From: Thiohalocapsa halophila
Lineage (GTDB): Bacteria > Pseudomonadota > Gammaproteobacteria > Chromatiales > Chromatiaceae
Direction: 5' to 3'
Length of the DNA stretch: 64,000 bases
Assembly (NCBI RefSeq): GCF_016583825.1
Contig: NZ_NRRV01000015.1
Span: 1-64,000, forward strand
In this document: positions 7,655 to 16,375 of the stretch, piece after piece
Position numbering within the stretch: the first letter of the stretch is position 1
Layout: every line of letters begins with the position of its first letter
The notes under the pieces: generated by a model
Database searches by the model: none
What the model saw: the letters and a program-made list of their open reading frames with translations, nothing else
Told to the model about the DNA's origin: nothing
Program-made: the position numbers and the translations under genes

Positions 7655-8293
7655 TCAGCGTGCGGCTCCCGCGCGCACGGCCTCGATGTCCCAGGCCTTG
7701 AGCAGGTCGGCGGCGACGTCCGGTGAGTCGAGGTTGTCGCCTTTCACCTGCATCATGATCCGGCCGTCGAGCATCAGTGTCGCTTCGGCGCTGGCATTGT
7801 CCGGCTCCCATTTGAGCATGCCGGTCTCTCGGCCCACGCGCAGGCGCTCGGTGTTCGGCTGGGCCGACATCAGCATGGGATTGTTCAGGAGCGCGGCCAT
7901 GCCTTGGACCATCGGGTTGTCGATCATCAGCGCGGCCGTGAGCGTTCCTGCTCCGTCTTCCTGGCTGTAGGTACGCTCGAGCATGGTTCCCATCGCCCCG
8001 CCGAACATGGCGGCGGCGCCGGCCGCCTCTGACGAGGACGCCGCAGCGTCGGCGGTCCACCCGGCGGGCGGCTCTGGGAAGGTGTCGGCCAAACGCCCGG
8101 ACATGGCTTTGCGAATGTCGCTGATTGCGAATTCCAGCTCCGTGATCGCCGCGCCGAGCTCGCCGGTTTGGTAGAGCTCCAGTCCCTGGCGAATCTGCTC
8201 CTCTACGGAGTCGCCGGCAGCGGGCGCGGACGCGGCGAGCACCAGTAACGAGGCCGTGGCCAGTCCGGCGAGCTTGGGTGAGGTCTGAGGCAT
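7655..8293 (-). CDS. Secreted protein of unknown function at the end of the Bat operon
   Basis: A 212-residue protein with a clear signal peptide (residues 1-26, cleavage near APAAGD). It is therefore periplasmic or outer-membrane associated. The segment EEQIRQGLELYQTGELGAAI looks like one TPR-type helical hairpin; the rest has short Ala/Met-rich stretches and no known catalytic motif. The ATG at 8293 has CAGGAG six bases upstream. It starts only 33 bases after the batD stop, so it is probably co-transcribed as the last gene of the operon. A CCCGGGA/TCCCGGG hairpin (7617-7639) lies just downstream without a T-run. I do not recognise the family. Confidence 0.75.
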   Translation of the reverse strand: MPQTSPKLAGLATASLLVLAASAPAAGDSVEEQIRQGLELYQTGELGAAITELEFAISDIRKAMSGRLADTFPEPPAGWTADAAASSSEAAGAAAMFGGAMGTMLERTYSQEDGAGTLTAALMIDNPMVQGMAALLNNPMLMSAQPNTERLRVGRETGMLKWEPDNASAEATLMLDGRIMMQVKGDNLDSPDVAADLLKAWDIEAVRAGAAR

Positions 8294-8326
8294 GATGGCT
8301 CCTGGCAGGTCTGTTTGCGGCGGTGT

Positions 8327-10138
8327 TTAGCCAGCCGGGCGCGGGTTCAGCGCCGGCAGTCGGGCGCGGTGGACGCGACCGGGCAGCAGGCTGCCCAGGG
8401 TGCCGACACCCGGGCGCAGCGCGCGACGGAAGTGTCGCTTCCAGCGCCGGAAGTCGATGTGGCCCTGGTGGTAGAGGGCGCGGTCCAGCTCCTGCATCAG
8501 GGCCTCGACGCGCGCCCGGTCGGCGCCCGGTCGCAGCGCCGTGATGCGGTCCGCCATGCGCGGCAGGGGCTCCCGGGCCTCGGCGGCGAGGCGCCGGCAG
8601 GCCTGCTGCTGGAAGGCCTGGCACCAGGCCGCCGGGTCCTGCGCTGCGTCGGCGGCCTTGGCGCATTGATAGACGCGCGTACTCGGCGGGGCGAGGGCGG
8701 CGACGGCAGCCCGCAGCCGCCGCAGCAGCGGCCTGGGGCTCAGGGCGCGGCCGGCGGCGGCGAGTCCGCGCCCGGTGAGCCCGATGCCCGCTGTCGCCAG
8801 GCGCTTCATCCGCGGCCAAACGGGTCCGCGCTCGCCGGCGGGCACGCGCCCACGCAGCCAGACGCCGCCCCAGTAGCCGATGAGCAGCAGCGCCAGGCCG
8901 GCCACGGGCAGCCAGTATTTCTGCCAGTCCTCGCCGGCGCGGCTGTCGGCGGCGGCGGAAAAGCCGAAGGGGCCGGACTTGCCGGCGACGTCGAAGACAC
9001 GGATGGGCACCGATGAGGCCTCGCGGCTGGCGGTCTCGACATTCCACCAGGCTAAGCGCAGCTCCGGCAGCTGCATGCGCCCGCCGGATTGGGGCACCAG
9101 TGTATAGACCTCGATGCGCTTGCCCACGAGGTTGCGGCCGCTGTCGGCGAGGCGGGTGTCGGTGACCGTCTGCTCGCGGTAGACGCGGAAATCCTCGGAG
9201 CGGAGCATCGCCTCCGGCGAGGGCAGTTGGTCGCCTGCGGCGCCCTCGGCCTCCAGCTCCACCGTGAGCGTCGCCGGGCGGCCGCGGGCCATGGCATCGG
9301 CCTCGGTCAGCTCGGCGTCGATGCGCAGGCTGCGCAGCGGCAGCCACGGGCGCACGGACGGCATGGGCGGGCGTACATCCAGCGCGATGGGCTGGCGGGC
9401 CACCGCCTCGAAGGGCACGCCGCCGGCCAGGGTGCCGCTGACCTTGAGCGGGCCGATCTCCACGGGGCCGGCGCGCAGCGGGGTCATGGCGAGCACGTAC
9501 TCGTTGACGATTTCCTGATTGCCGGCGGCGCCGCGGGTGCTGGTGATGGGGCCGTCCAGCTGCTTGAACAGGGCGTCCTCGATGCCGGCGAGGTCCGGCG
9601 AGGCGGTGGCGAGGTTGCCGGCGCTCACCACTCGCAGGCGCACCAGCACGTTCTGCTGCACATAGGGCTCGCGCTCGCTCACCTGTACTTCGAGCTGCGG
9701 GCGCCCGGGGGTCAGGCCGCCGCGGGGTCCGTACCAGCCGCCGCCCCGCGACGGTTGTGCCGGCTGATAGGACCGCCCTTGATAGGGGCTCGCGGACGGC
9801 TGTTGGCTTGGCGGCCGGCCGAAGGCCGGACCCTGCTGATAGGGCATCCCGCCCGGCGGTGCTTGACCCTGGCGCGGTGGGGCGCCTGGCGGGTAGCCCG
9901 GCCAGGCAGGCCGCCCATAGGCCGAGCCCGCGCCGGGGCCTTGGGCTTGGCTGCCCGGCTGGCCTTGGGGCTGCCCCGAGGGCTGCATGCCGGGTCGGGG
10001 CGGCACGCCGCGGGCGTTGCTCGGCTCCGTGGGGCGGAACTGCCAGGTTTGGTAGGGCGGTTGCGCCACCGCGATGTTTGCGCACACGAGGAGCACGACG
10101 ACGCCAAGGAACAGCCGCACCCAGCTGGTCTGTGCCAA
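8327..10138 (-). CDS. batD: BatD-type oxygen-tolerance protein
   Basis: Membrane-anchored periplasmic protein of the Bat (Bacteroides aerotolerance) set, thought to act with the BatA/BatB VWA proteins in envelope or complex maintenance. The likely start is a TTG at 10138 preceded by AGGCAG, giving about 603 residues. There is a signal peptide (ending ANIAVAQ), then a Pro/Gln/Gly-rich linker of about 100 residues. Immunoglobulin-like BatD domains follow, beginning LEVQVSEREPYVQQNVLVRLRV. One transmembrane helix lies near the C-terminus (WLPVAGLALLLIGYWGGVWL), followed by a cytosolic helical tail. An open frame extends upstream to 10474, but it crosses a repeat and is not expected to be translated. 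batC is the gene before it. Confidence 0.9.
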   Translation of the reverse strand: MAQTSWVRLFLGVVVLLVCANIAVAQPPYQTWQFRPTEPSNARGVPPRPGMQPSGQPQGQPGSQAQGPGAGSAYGRPAWPGYPPGAPPRQGQAPPGGMPYQQGPAFGRPPSQQPSASPYQGRSYQPAQPSRGGGWYGPRGGLTPGRPQLEVQVSEREPYVQQNVLVRLRVVSAGNLATASPDLAGIEDALFKQLDGPITSTRGAAGNQEIVNEYVLAMTPLRAGPVEIGPLKVSGTLAGGVPFEAVARQPIALDVRPPMPSVRPWLPLRSLRIDAELTEADAMARGRPATLTVELEAEGAAGDQLPSPEAMLRSEDFRVYREQTVTDTRLADSGRNLVGKRIEVYTLVPQSGGRMQLPELRLAWWNVETASREASSVPIRVFDVAGKSGPFGFSAAADSRAGEDWQKYWLPVAGLALLLIGYWGGVWLRGRVPAGERGPVWPRMKRLATAGIGLTGRGLAAAGRALSPRPLLRRLRAAVAALAPPSTRVYQCAKAADAAQDPAAWCQAFQQQACRRLAAEAREPLPRMADRITALRPGADRARVEALMQELDRALYHQGHIDFRRWKRHFRRALRPGVGTLGSLLPGRVHRARLPALNPRPAG

Positions 10139-10467
10139 AGGTGTCTGCCTGCGTTCGGTATCGGCGGTGGGGTCTTGTTCAGCGCTTCGGCCGTATCGAG
10201 ACAATGGCCCCGGGAGACAGAGCGTCCGTCTTTGCGCCGACGTCCGAGAGACTGGGCAAGAATCTGCCGTAGGTCGGACTGAGGCACGAAGTCCGACGCG
10301 GCGTTTACTGTCGCCGCCGGATTGTCGGGCCTCCAGGCGTCGGCCCGACCTACGCCGAAGCACCTGCGAGGGGCCGGTAAGCAATGCTTCCTCGGCCTCG
10401 GGAGCCTGGCAGCCAGGGCCGTGCCGATGGTTGCACTGACGAACAGCGCCGACGGTGCGTAGGGCCC
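10139..10467. other. batC-batD intergenic gap carrying a repeat element
   Basis: This 329-bp gap inside the otherwise compact Bat operon contains the inverted-repeat element at 10268-10354 and flanking GC-rich sequence. No gene or clear promoter is visible. Confidence 0.6.
10268..10354. repeat. 87-bp inverted-repeat element
   Basis: The ends form a 12-bp inverted repeat with one mismatch: CGTAGGTCGGAC at 10268-10279, against the complement CGTAGGTCGGGC at 10343-10354. Inside are two shorter hairpins: GTCGGACT with AAGTCCGAC on the left, and GTCGGGC with GCCCGAC on the right. This is a REP/ERIC-like architecture, unrelated in sequence to the 91-bp family and to the heptamer-array family elsewhere in the window. 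Confidence 0.75.
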
Positions 10468-12021
10468 CTACCATGGTCGACTCTCCTGCACGCGGCCGTC
10501 GGTCTCGCGGATCAGGCGCATGTCCTCCAGGATGAATTGATTGCGCAGCAGCATAGAGGGGTCGCCCTCCACCTGCTCCAGGCGCTGCTCCATGATGGCC
10601 ATGCCCGGGCCGAGCATCTGTTCGCCGCCGAGGGCCGGGGACTGGCTGCTGTCTGCGTCGGGCCCGAGGCCGGCCCAGGGCTGTTCAGCCAGCTGGTCGA
10701 AGCGCTCCACGGCCTGGCGGTCGCCGGTCAGGTCATCCATGTCGGGCGGGCTTGGGTCGTCTGCGCCGTCGCCGCCGGCGCGTGGGCGATCCCGTCCGCG
10801 CTCGTCGGCGCCGGTGCCCGCCTCTTCGCTGTCGGGGCGGACCTCGTCACCGGGGCGCTCGGGCTCGGACGGCTCCTCGCCGCCGCCGCTTTCATCGCCC
10901 GGCTCGGGCGGCTCTTCGTCGCCGGCGGCGGGCATCAGGCTGTCCTCGTACTCGCCGGCGGCGCGGCCTTCTTCGTCGCCGCCTTCGGTGCCGCCGCGCT
11001 CGGCCTCGCCCTCGGTGCGGTCCTGGTCCATGGCGCCGTCGGCGTCATCGCGCAGCTCACGGTCGCCGCCCTCGGCATCGTCGTCTTCGGTCTCGTCGCC
11101 GCCGTCTGCAGGGGTCTCCTCGCGCTCGCCGTCCTCGCGGTCGGTGTCCTCGTCGCCGCCGGTCTGGCCTTCGGCTTCGTCGCCCTCGGCGCCGCGGCGC
11201 TCGTCGGTCTCTTTGCCAGCGCTGCCGGCCTCGTCCTGCCCCTCGCCGCCGCCGGCGTCGCTGTCGGACTGCTGCTGACCCGCCTGCTGCTCGTCCTGTT
11301 GCTCCCCGCCCGCCTGTTGCTGCTCCTGTTGCTCGCCGCCCTGTTGCTGCTGTTCCTGCTGCTCTCCGCCCTCCTGTTCCTGTTCCTGTTCCTGTTCCTG
11401 CTCTGGCTCGCCCTGCTGTTCCTGTTGTTCCTCGCCCTGCTGCTGCTCGGAGGCTTGCTGCTCTTGTTGCTGCTCCGATTCCTGTTCCTCGGACTGGCTC
11501 TGCTGTTGGTCCTGTTCCTGATCCTGCTGTGGCTCCTGCTCGGATGCCTCTTGCTCCTCTTCCGGCTCCGATTCGGGCTCGGGCTCCGGCTCCTCCGGCT
11601 CGGCCTCCTCCTGGAAGGCCTGCTGCTCCAGCTTCGCGAGCAGGGCGCGGGCGAGGGTGAGGTTGAAATGGGCGTCGGCGTGGCCGGGATCTTCGGCGAG
11701 GACGTCTTCGTAGGCGTCGATGGCGCCGGTGTAGTCGCCCTGCTTGAAGCGGGCATTGCCGAGGTTGTAGCGCGCGGTGGTGCGCACGGCGTCGCGGTCG
11801 GCGTCGGCGAAGGCCACCTCGGCGGCTCGATACTCGCCGGCGCGATACAGGGCCACGCCGCGGCGGTAGGCGTCGTCGAAGCCCTCGGCGGCGGCCGTGT
11901 AGTCACCGCTGCGGAAGCGCTCCATGGCGGCCTGCTCGGTGTTGCGGAACAGGCCCGCCTGACTCATGCCGGCACCCAGCAGCGCCAGCGCCAGGAGCAA
12001 CAGAGCGCTGCGTGCACTCAT
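10468..12021 (-). CDS. batC: BatC-type TPR protein with very long acidic low-complexity tail
   Basis: A 517-residue exported TPR protein of the Bat operon. It has a signal peptide (residues 1-22), a TPR region with repeats around FKQGDYTGAIDAYEDVLAED (about 30-130), and roughly 330 residues rich in Glu, Gln, Asp and Gly. It ends in a conserved-looking C-terminal helix (MEQRLEQVEGDP). The Gln/Glu stretch is encoded partly by tandem GAACAG hexamers (near 11372-11402), which could expand or contract in frame. The ATG at 12021 overlaps the batB stop as ATGA, so the pair is translationally coupled. The acidic tail is unusually long and fits a salt-adapted periplasm, but that is inference. Confidence 0.88.
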   Translation of the reverse strand: MSARSALLLLALALLGAGMSQAGLFRNTEQAAMERFRSGDYTAAAEGFDDAYRRGVALYRAGEYRAAEVAFADADRDAVRTTARYNLGNARFKQGDYTGAIDAYEDVLAEDPGHADAHFNLTLARALLAKLEQQAFQEEAEPEEPEPEPESEPEEEQEASEQEPQQDQEQDQQQSQSEEQESEQQQEQQASEQQQGEEQQEQQGEPEQEQEQEQEQEGGEQQEQQQQGGEQQEQQQAGGEQQDEQQAGQQQSDSDAGGGEGQDEAGSAGKETDERRGAEGDEAEGQTGGDEDTDREDGEREETPADGGDETEDDDAEGGDRELRDDADGAMDQDRTEGEAERGGTEGGDEEGRAAGEYEDSLMPAAGDEEPPEPGDESGGGEEPSEPERPGDEVRPDSEEAGTGADERGRDRPRAGGDGADDPSPPDMDDLTGDRQAVERFDQLAEQPWAGLGPDADSSQSPALGGEQMLGPGMAIMEQRLEQVEGDPSMLLRNQFILEDMRLIRETDGRVQESRPW

Positions 12022-13103
12022 GCCTTCTTCTCCTGGCGCGGTGCGGCTGCGCTCCGCTGTGGCGTTGCCGGCGCCTGCGCAGGCGGCGGCAATTGGGACC
12101 GGGCGCGGCCCTTGAAGCGCGGCAGCAACAGGAGCAGCAGCAGCGCGACGGGCAAGTAGAAGCGCTCGTGCCAGACGCGGGTGCGCTCGTCGGTTGCCTG
12201 GGGCGGCAGCTTGCTGCGGGCGGCGGCGTCCAGGATGTCCAGGGTGTCGCTGTCGCGGTAGTCGGCCTCCCGGTAGAGGCCGCCGCCGGCGGCCGCCAGG
12301 GCCTGGAGCCGGTCTTCGTCCAGCGCGGAGCGCACCGGCTCGCCGTCGGGGCCCACCAGCGGCGAGCCGCGGGGCCCGGGCACCTCGCCGCCGCCCTCGG
12401 TGCCCATGCCGAGCACATGCACGGCGACGCCGGTGTCGGCGAGTGCAGCGACGCGCTCGGTGAGGCCGGTCTCGTCGAAGTCGCCGTCGCTGATCAACAG
12501 CAGGGAGCGGGCGCTTTCCGCCGGCAGGGAATCCAGCAGGATCTCCGCGCGGTCCAGCGCCGCGTGCAGGCGGCTGCCCTGGAGGCGGGCCAGGTCCGTA
12601 GCCAGCGCCGGCAGTGCCAGCAGGATGGTCCGGCTGTCCTCGGTGACCGGTGCCACCACGTGCGGCGAGGAGGCAAAGGCGACGAGGCCAAGCCGAAGGC
12701 GCCGGTTCTGCATGATCAGGTCCTGGATCTCCTGGCGGGCGCGGCCGAGGCGGCTGGGGGCGACGTCGTCGGTCGCCATGGAACGGGAGATATCGAGCAG
12801 GATTAACAGGTTGTCGCCGGGCTGAAAGAGGCGGACATCGGTGTAGTCCCACCGCGGGCCGGCCATGGCCGTGAGCAGCAGCAGCCAGAGGGCCGCCCAG
12901 GCGAAAAAGCGCCCCCAGCGCTCCGTACCCGCCAGCGCTCGGCTGCCCGCCAGGTGCGGCAGCAGCTGCGGGTCCGCATAGCGATGCACTGGTGCCTTGG
13001 CGGCGCGGGCGGCGCTGCGCCAGAGCCACCAGGCGACGGCGGGCAGCACCAGGACCCCCCAGAGCCAGGCGGGCTGGGCAAAATGGAAGCCGGTTTCGTT
13101 CAT
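12018..13103 (-). CDS. batB: BatB-type von Willebrand factor A membrane protein
   Basis: A 361-residue inner-membrane protein. Two N-terminal transmembrane helices (about 12-29 and 66-83) precede a VWA domain with the metal-ion-dependent adhesion motif DISRS at residues 104-108. A C-terminal helix (YLPVALLLLLLLP) anchors it again. VWA domains bind partner proteins through a chelated divalent metal, and in Bat operons they work with a MoxR ATPase. It lies between batA (105-bp gap) and batC (4-bp overlap). Confidence 0.93.
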   Translation of the reverse strand: MNETGFHFAQPAWLWGVLVLPAVAWWLWRSAARAAKAPVHRYADPQLLPHLAGSRALAGTERWGRFFAWAALWLLLLTAMAGPRWDYTDVRLFQPGDNLLILLDISRSMATDDVAPSRLGRARQEIQDLIMQNRRLRLGLVAFASSPHVVAPVTEDSRTILLALPALATDLARLQGSRLHAALDRAEILLDSLPAESARSLLLISDGDFDETGLTERVAALADTGVAVHVLGMGTEGGGEVPGPRGSPLVGPDGEPVRSALDEDRLQALAAAGGGLYREADYRDSDTLDILDAAARSKLPPQATDERTRVWHERFYLPVALLLLLLLPRFKGRARSQLPPPAQAPATPQRSAAAPRQEKKA

Positions 13104-13208
13104 GCTCCTCGTGTCAGCGGATACTGCGTGCTGTCTTGTGCTGCCGGCTAGCGTCTTGCTCGGCTCCGGTCTCGGCTCCGGTCTCGACGCTGGGGCTCGA
13201 CTCCGGGC

Positions 13209-14270
13209 TCAGCTGCTGGCCTGGCGGACGATGAAGCGCCGGCGGCCCTCCGGGAACAAGCCGAGCCCCAGCAGCGCCGCCAGCGACAGCCCCAGCGGCC
13301 AGCGGTACAGCGGCTCCGGCAGATAGGCCGTGCGGGTCTCGCTCTCGGTCTTTTCCAGCTCGGCGATACGCCGGCTGATCTCCTCCAGCGCGCGGGTGTC
13401 GGTAGCGCGGAAGTAGGCGCCGCCGGTGACTTCCGCGAGGCGCTGCAGGGTGTCTTCGTCCATGGTCAGGTCGTCCCAGTATTCGATCTGGCCCTCGTGC
13501 AGGATCGGGATGCGCTCCTGGTTGCTGCCGACGCCGATGACATAGATGCGCACGCCGGCCATGCGCGCCAGCTGGGCCGATTCCAAAGGCTGGAAGTTGC
13601 CGGCGGTGTTGTCGCCGTCGGCGACCAGGATCATCACCCGTGAGCCCGGCGGGCGGTCGCGCAGCTTCTTCACCCCCAGCGCCACCGCGTCACCCAGGGC
13701 CGTGCTGCCGCCGGCGATGCTCGGCACCACGCGCTCCAGCAGCATGTGCACTGCGGCGCGGTCGATGGTGAGCGGCGAGAGCACGTAGGCGCCGCTGCCG
13801 AAGATGATGAGCCCGATGCGATCGCCGGCGCGCTCGTCGATGAAACGCCCCATCACGCCCTTGACCACCTGCATGCGGCTCACCTGCTGTCCCTGATCGG
13901 TGAAGTCCAGGGCATCCATGGAATGGGAGGCGTCCACGGCGAGCATCAGGTCATAGCCCGGTGCCGAGACTTCGGTGTGCGGCACCAGCCATTGCGGGCG
14001 CATCAAAGCCAGCACCAGGCCGATCCACACTAGGTGCAAAAGGGCCCGGTAGAGCCAGCCCGCCAGCTGCCGGCGCGGGCGCCGGGCCTGATAGGCCGTG
14101 CGCAGCTGCTCGATGTGCGGATGCAGCAGGGTGATGCGCTCGCCTTCCAGCTGTTCCTCGCGCGGGGTATCCCCCGTTTGCGGCGGGCGCTCACGCCAGA
14201 GCAGCGGCAACAGCAGCGGCAGCGGCAGCAGCAGTGCGAGCCAGGGCCATTGGAATTCGAACAGCATCAT
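13209..14270 (-). CDS. batA: BatA-type von Willebrand factor A membrane protein
   Basis: Paralogue-like partner of BatB, 353 residues. An N-terminal hydrophobic segment (7-25) and a second one (75-90) flank a basic loop. The VWA domain begins with DASHS (113-117), an intact adhesion motif, and contains the threonine of GGSTALGDA. A C-terminal helix (WPLGLSLAALLGLGLF) completes the topology. The start is one of two adjacent ATGs (14270/14267), 19 bases after the stop of the DUF4381 gene. A longer frame upstream overlaps that gene and is rejected. Confidence 0.92.
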   Translation of the reverse strand: MMLFEFQWPWLALLLPLPLLLPLLWRERPPQTGDTPREEQLEGERITLLHPHIEQLRTAYQARRPRRQLAGWLYRALLHLVWIGLVLALMRPQWLVPHTEVSAPGYDLMLAVDASHSMDALDFTDQGQQVSRMQVVKGVMGRFIDERAGDRIGLIIFGSGAYVLSPLTIDRAAVHMLLERVVPSIAGGSTALGDAVALGVKKLRDRPPGSRVMILVADGDNTAGNFQPLESAQLARMAGVRIYVIGVGSNQERIPILHEGQIEYWDDLTMDEDTLQRLAEVTGGAYFRATDTRALEEISRRIAELEKTESETRTAYLPEPLYRWPLGLSLAALLGLGLFPEGRRRFIVRQASS

Positions 14271-14289
14271 CGTGCGCCTGGGTCTTGCA

Positions 14290-14934
14290 TCAAGCCGCAT
14301 CCTCCGCCTGCGCTGGGACCTGACCCGGGACCTGATCGGTTGTCGGCCGGCGCCGCCGCAGTCGCTGGCGAGCCCCGTCGACGGGGCGCCGCAGCCAGCC
14401 GGGCAATGGGCGGCGGTGGCGGCGCCGCTCGGGCTTGGGGTCCGGGGCCGCGACCCATTCCATGGCCGCCTCCAACAGGCGGCGGACGGCCTCGCGCTGG
14501 GTGTTGGCCGCCGCCGGCTGGGCATAGGGTGCCGTGAGCAGGGCCTGGCCGTCTCGGCGCCAGTCGAAGCCGCGGGGGTCGTTGGCGGTGAGCCAGGCGA
14601 GCCAGTCCGCACCGTGGAGGCCGGCGCAGGCGGCCCGGCCGTGGCGGGCCATGGCGATGCGCCGCAGCAGCTCCGAGAGCTCGGCGGCGACGGGCTTCAC
14701 CGGCTCCTGTGCCAGGCGCCTGCGCAGCGCCCGCAGCCCCTGCGCCGCCTCCCAGCGCCAGGTGCCGAGGCTGATCACCGGCAGCGGCACATAGAGCCGC
14801 CAGCGCGGGTCGTAGCGCCAAAGCAGCAGCCCCAGCAGGACAAGCGCGCCCGCGAGCATCCACCAGCCGGGGGCCGGCGGCCACCAGGGATGGCCCATTT
14901 GGACGTGGATGTCGCGGAGTTGGGTGGGGTCCAT
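14290..14934 (-). CDS. DUF4381 membrane protein of the Bat operon
   Basis: A 214-residue protein starting DPTQLRDIHVQ with one transmembrane helix (about 24-40). A soluble domain follows with the AELSELLRRIAM and HGADWLAWL motifs typical of DUF4381, a family found almost only between the DUF58 and BatA genes of Bat operons. Its role is unknown; by context it is a structural partner of the VWA proteins. The C-terminus is strongly basic. The ATG at 14934 is preceded by ACCCCC, with no visible ribosome-binding site. Heptamer-array element A begins only 10 bases upstream and may have displaced the original leader. Confidence 0.88.
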   Translation of the reverse strand: MDPTQLRDIHVQMGHPWWPPAPGWWMLAGALVLLGLLLWRYDPRWRLYVPLPVISLGTWRWEAAQGLRALRRRLAQEPVKPVAAELSELLRRIAMARHGRAACAGLHGADWLAWLTANDPRGFDWRRDGQALLTAPYAQPAAANTQREAVRRLLEAAMEWVAAPDPKPERRRHRRPLPGWLRRPVDGARQRLRRRRPTTDQVPGQVPAQAEDAA

Positions 14935-14943
14935 GGGGGTTTA

Positions 14944-15147
14944 GTGCGCTGTGCGGAGTGCGCGGTGCGGGACCTCGTGCACAGTGCGCGGTGCCGAGCG
15001 GCTTGCTCCGAGCGTCCGGCGTGCGGTGCGTTTCGTTGCTTGGTCGATGCGCTTGCCGGGATGGGGTCTACCGCGGCTCGTACGGCAAGGGGAGCCTTTC
15101 AGGCGGGCGGCCGGCTCCCCGCACTGCGCACCGCGCACTTCGCACTG
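14944..15147. repeat. Heptamer-array element A
   Basis: The left part has seven 7-bp units of the type GTGCGNN, four at 14944-14971 and three at 14977-14997. The right part has four units in the opposite orientation, CGCACNN at 15120-15147. About 120 bp of unique sequence lies between. The whole is a large imperfect inverted repeat, shared in design with elements B and C. It fills nearly all of the 279-bp gap between the DUF58 and DUF4381 genes. Confidence 0.85.
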
Positions 15148-15213
15148 CGGGCTTGGGAAGCTTCGCGTCTTGCGCCTTGACGCTCGCATGACTTTGCCGA
15201 TCCGCTGTGCCAT

Positions 15214-16131
15214 CTACACGCTCCGAGCGCGCGCCCGCTGCTCCAGGCTGTGAATCAGGCTCAAATGAATCTCCTGGTCGGTGCGAATGGGCATCAGGAT
15301 GACGTTGAGGCGGGTGGCCATGGCCTTGAGGGTGTCGCGGCGCTGCTGCCAGGCGTCGCGATAGGCGCTGGCGGCGGCGTCGTCGTCGGTGTCGATCTCC
15401 ACCAGGGTGCCGTCGGTGGCGGTGAAGGTGACGCTGCCCATCGCCGGAATCTCCCAGTCCGCCGGGTCGTCCACCGGCAACACCACCACGGAGCTGCGCT
15501 GCACCAGGTTGCCGAGCACGCCCTCGAGGTCGCGCACCTCCCGGTTCAGGTCGGCGATGACGAACACCAGCGAGCCCGTCGGTAGCCCGCGGGTGGCCCG
15601 GCGCAGGGCGCCGGCGAGGCAGTCGATGGATGCTGCCTGCTCCGCCGCCGGCTGGGTGAGGGTGCGCAGCAGCTGCCAGAGGGCGCGGCGGCCGCGTGCA
15701 GGGCGGAAGTGCTGCAGACCCGCCTCGGGGTCGCCGAAGGCCATGCCGCCGACGCGGTCGTTGAGCCGGCTCGCGGCCCAGCCGATGAGCGCCGCCGCCC
15801 GCGCCGCCTGCACGGACTTGAAGGTGCCGCGGGTGCCGAAGCCCATGTGCGGCCCGCGGTCCACGCAGAGCACGACGCTGCGCTCGCGCTCTTCGCGGAA
15901 GACCTTGAGATGCGGCTCGTTGAAGCGGGCGGTGACCTTCCAGTCCATGTGGCGGATGTCATCGCCCTCGCGGTACTCGCGCACCTCCTCGAAGTTGATG
16001 CCGGCGCCGCGGAAGACGGATGCATAGAGCCCGGCGAAGGTGGAATTCACCAGGTGATGCGAAGGCACCCCCAGGGTGTGCGCCTGGTGCCGCAGCTCCA
16101 GGAGATCGTCGAGGCGGGGGTAGAGGCTCAT
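15214..16131 (-). CDS. DUF58 protein of the Bat operon
   Basis: A 305-residue soluble protein with the DUF58 signature EVREYREGDDIRHMDWKVTAR, followed by a degenerate VWA-like fold (VLCVDRGPHMGFG, then VFVIADLN). DUF58 proteins are constant partners of MoxR ATPases and are probably cytosolic adaptors or substrates. The gene is flanked on both sides by heptamer-array elements (A after, B before), in gaps of 279 and 244 bp, so the operon has been opened twice at this gene's borders. Its own ribosome site is weak. Confidence 0.93.
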   Translation of the reverse strand: MSLYPRLDDLLELRHQAHTLGVPSHHLVNSTFAGLYASVFRGAGINFEEVREYREGDDIRHMDWKVTARFNEPHLKVFREERERSVVLCVDRGPHMGFGTRGTFKSVQAARAAALIGWAASRLNDRVGGMAFGDPEAGLQHFRPARGRRALWQLLRTLTQPAAEQAASIDCLAGALRRATRGLPTGSLVFVIADLNREVRDLEGVLGNLVQRSSVVVLPVDDPADWEIPAMGSVTFTATDGTLVEIDTDDDAAASAYRDAWQQRRDTLKAMATRLNVILMPIRTDQEIHLSLIHSLEQRARARSV

Positions 16132-16197
16132 CGGGCGGCGACGGCTTGGCTTGACGCGATGACGGGCAGGGCGGGCGAGTGCGCGTCTGAGTGAAGC

Positions 16198-16371
16198 GTA
16201 CGAAGTACGAAGTGCGCGGTACGGGGGTGCCCGTTCGCCGGCTTGAGCGAGCCCCCGAGCGCAGCGCGCTTCGGCGCCGCCCTCAGCAAGTGCGGACGTC
16301 GGGCCAGCCTTGCGGTTGGTGCATCCGTGGAAAGCAGGCCGCCGTACTCCGTGCGCCGCACTTCGTACTCT
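16198..16371. repeat. Heptamer-array element B
   Basis: The left array has units GTACGAA, GTACGAA, GTGCGCG, GTACGGG (16198-16225). The right array has GTACTCC, GTGCGCC, GCACTTC, GTACTCT (16344-16371). About 118 bp of unique sequence lies between. It has the same design as elements A and C but is shorter. It fills the gap between moxR and the DUF58 gene and ends five bases from the moxR stop. Confidence 0.82.
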
Positions 16372-16375
16372 CCTC

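Noticed and set aside
10139-10474. N-terminal extension of batD
   Set aside because: It crosses the 87-bp repeat and would place 112 residues before the signal peptide.
10384-12159. A 591-codon open frame on the plus strand, very Leu/Ala-rich
   Set aside because: It is the mirror of batC's Glu/Gln-rich codons (CAG/GAG read as CTG/CTC). The hydrophobic run is an artefact of the opposite strand; batC has the signal peptide, TPRs and operon position.
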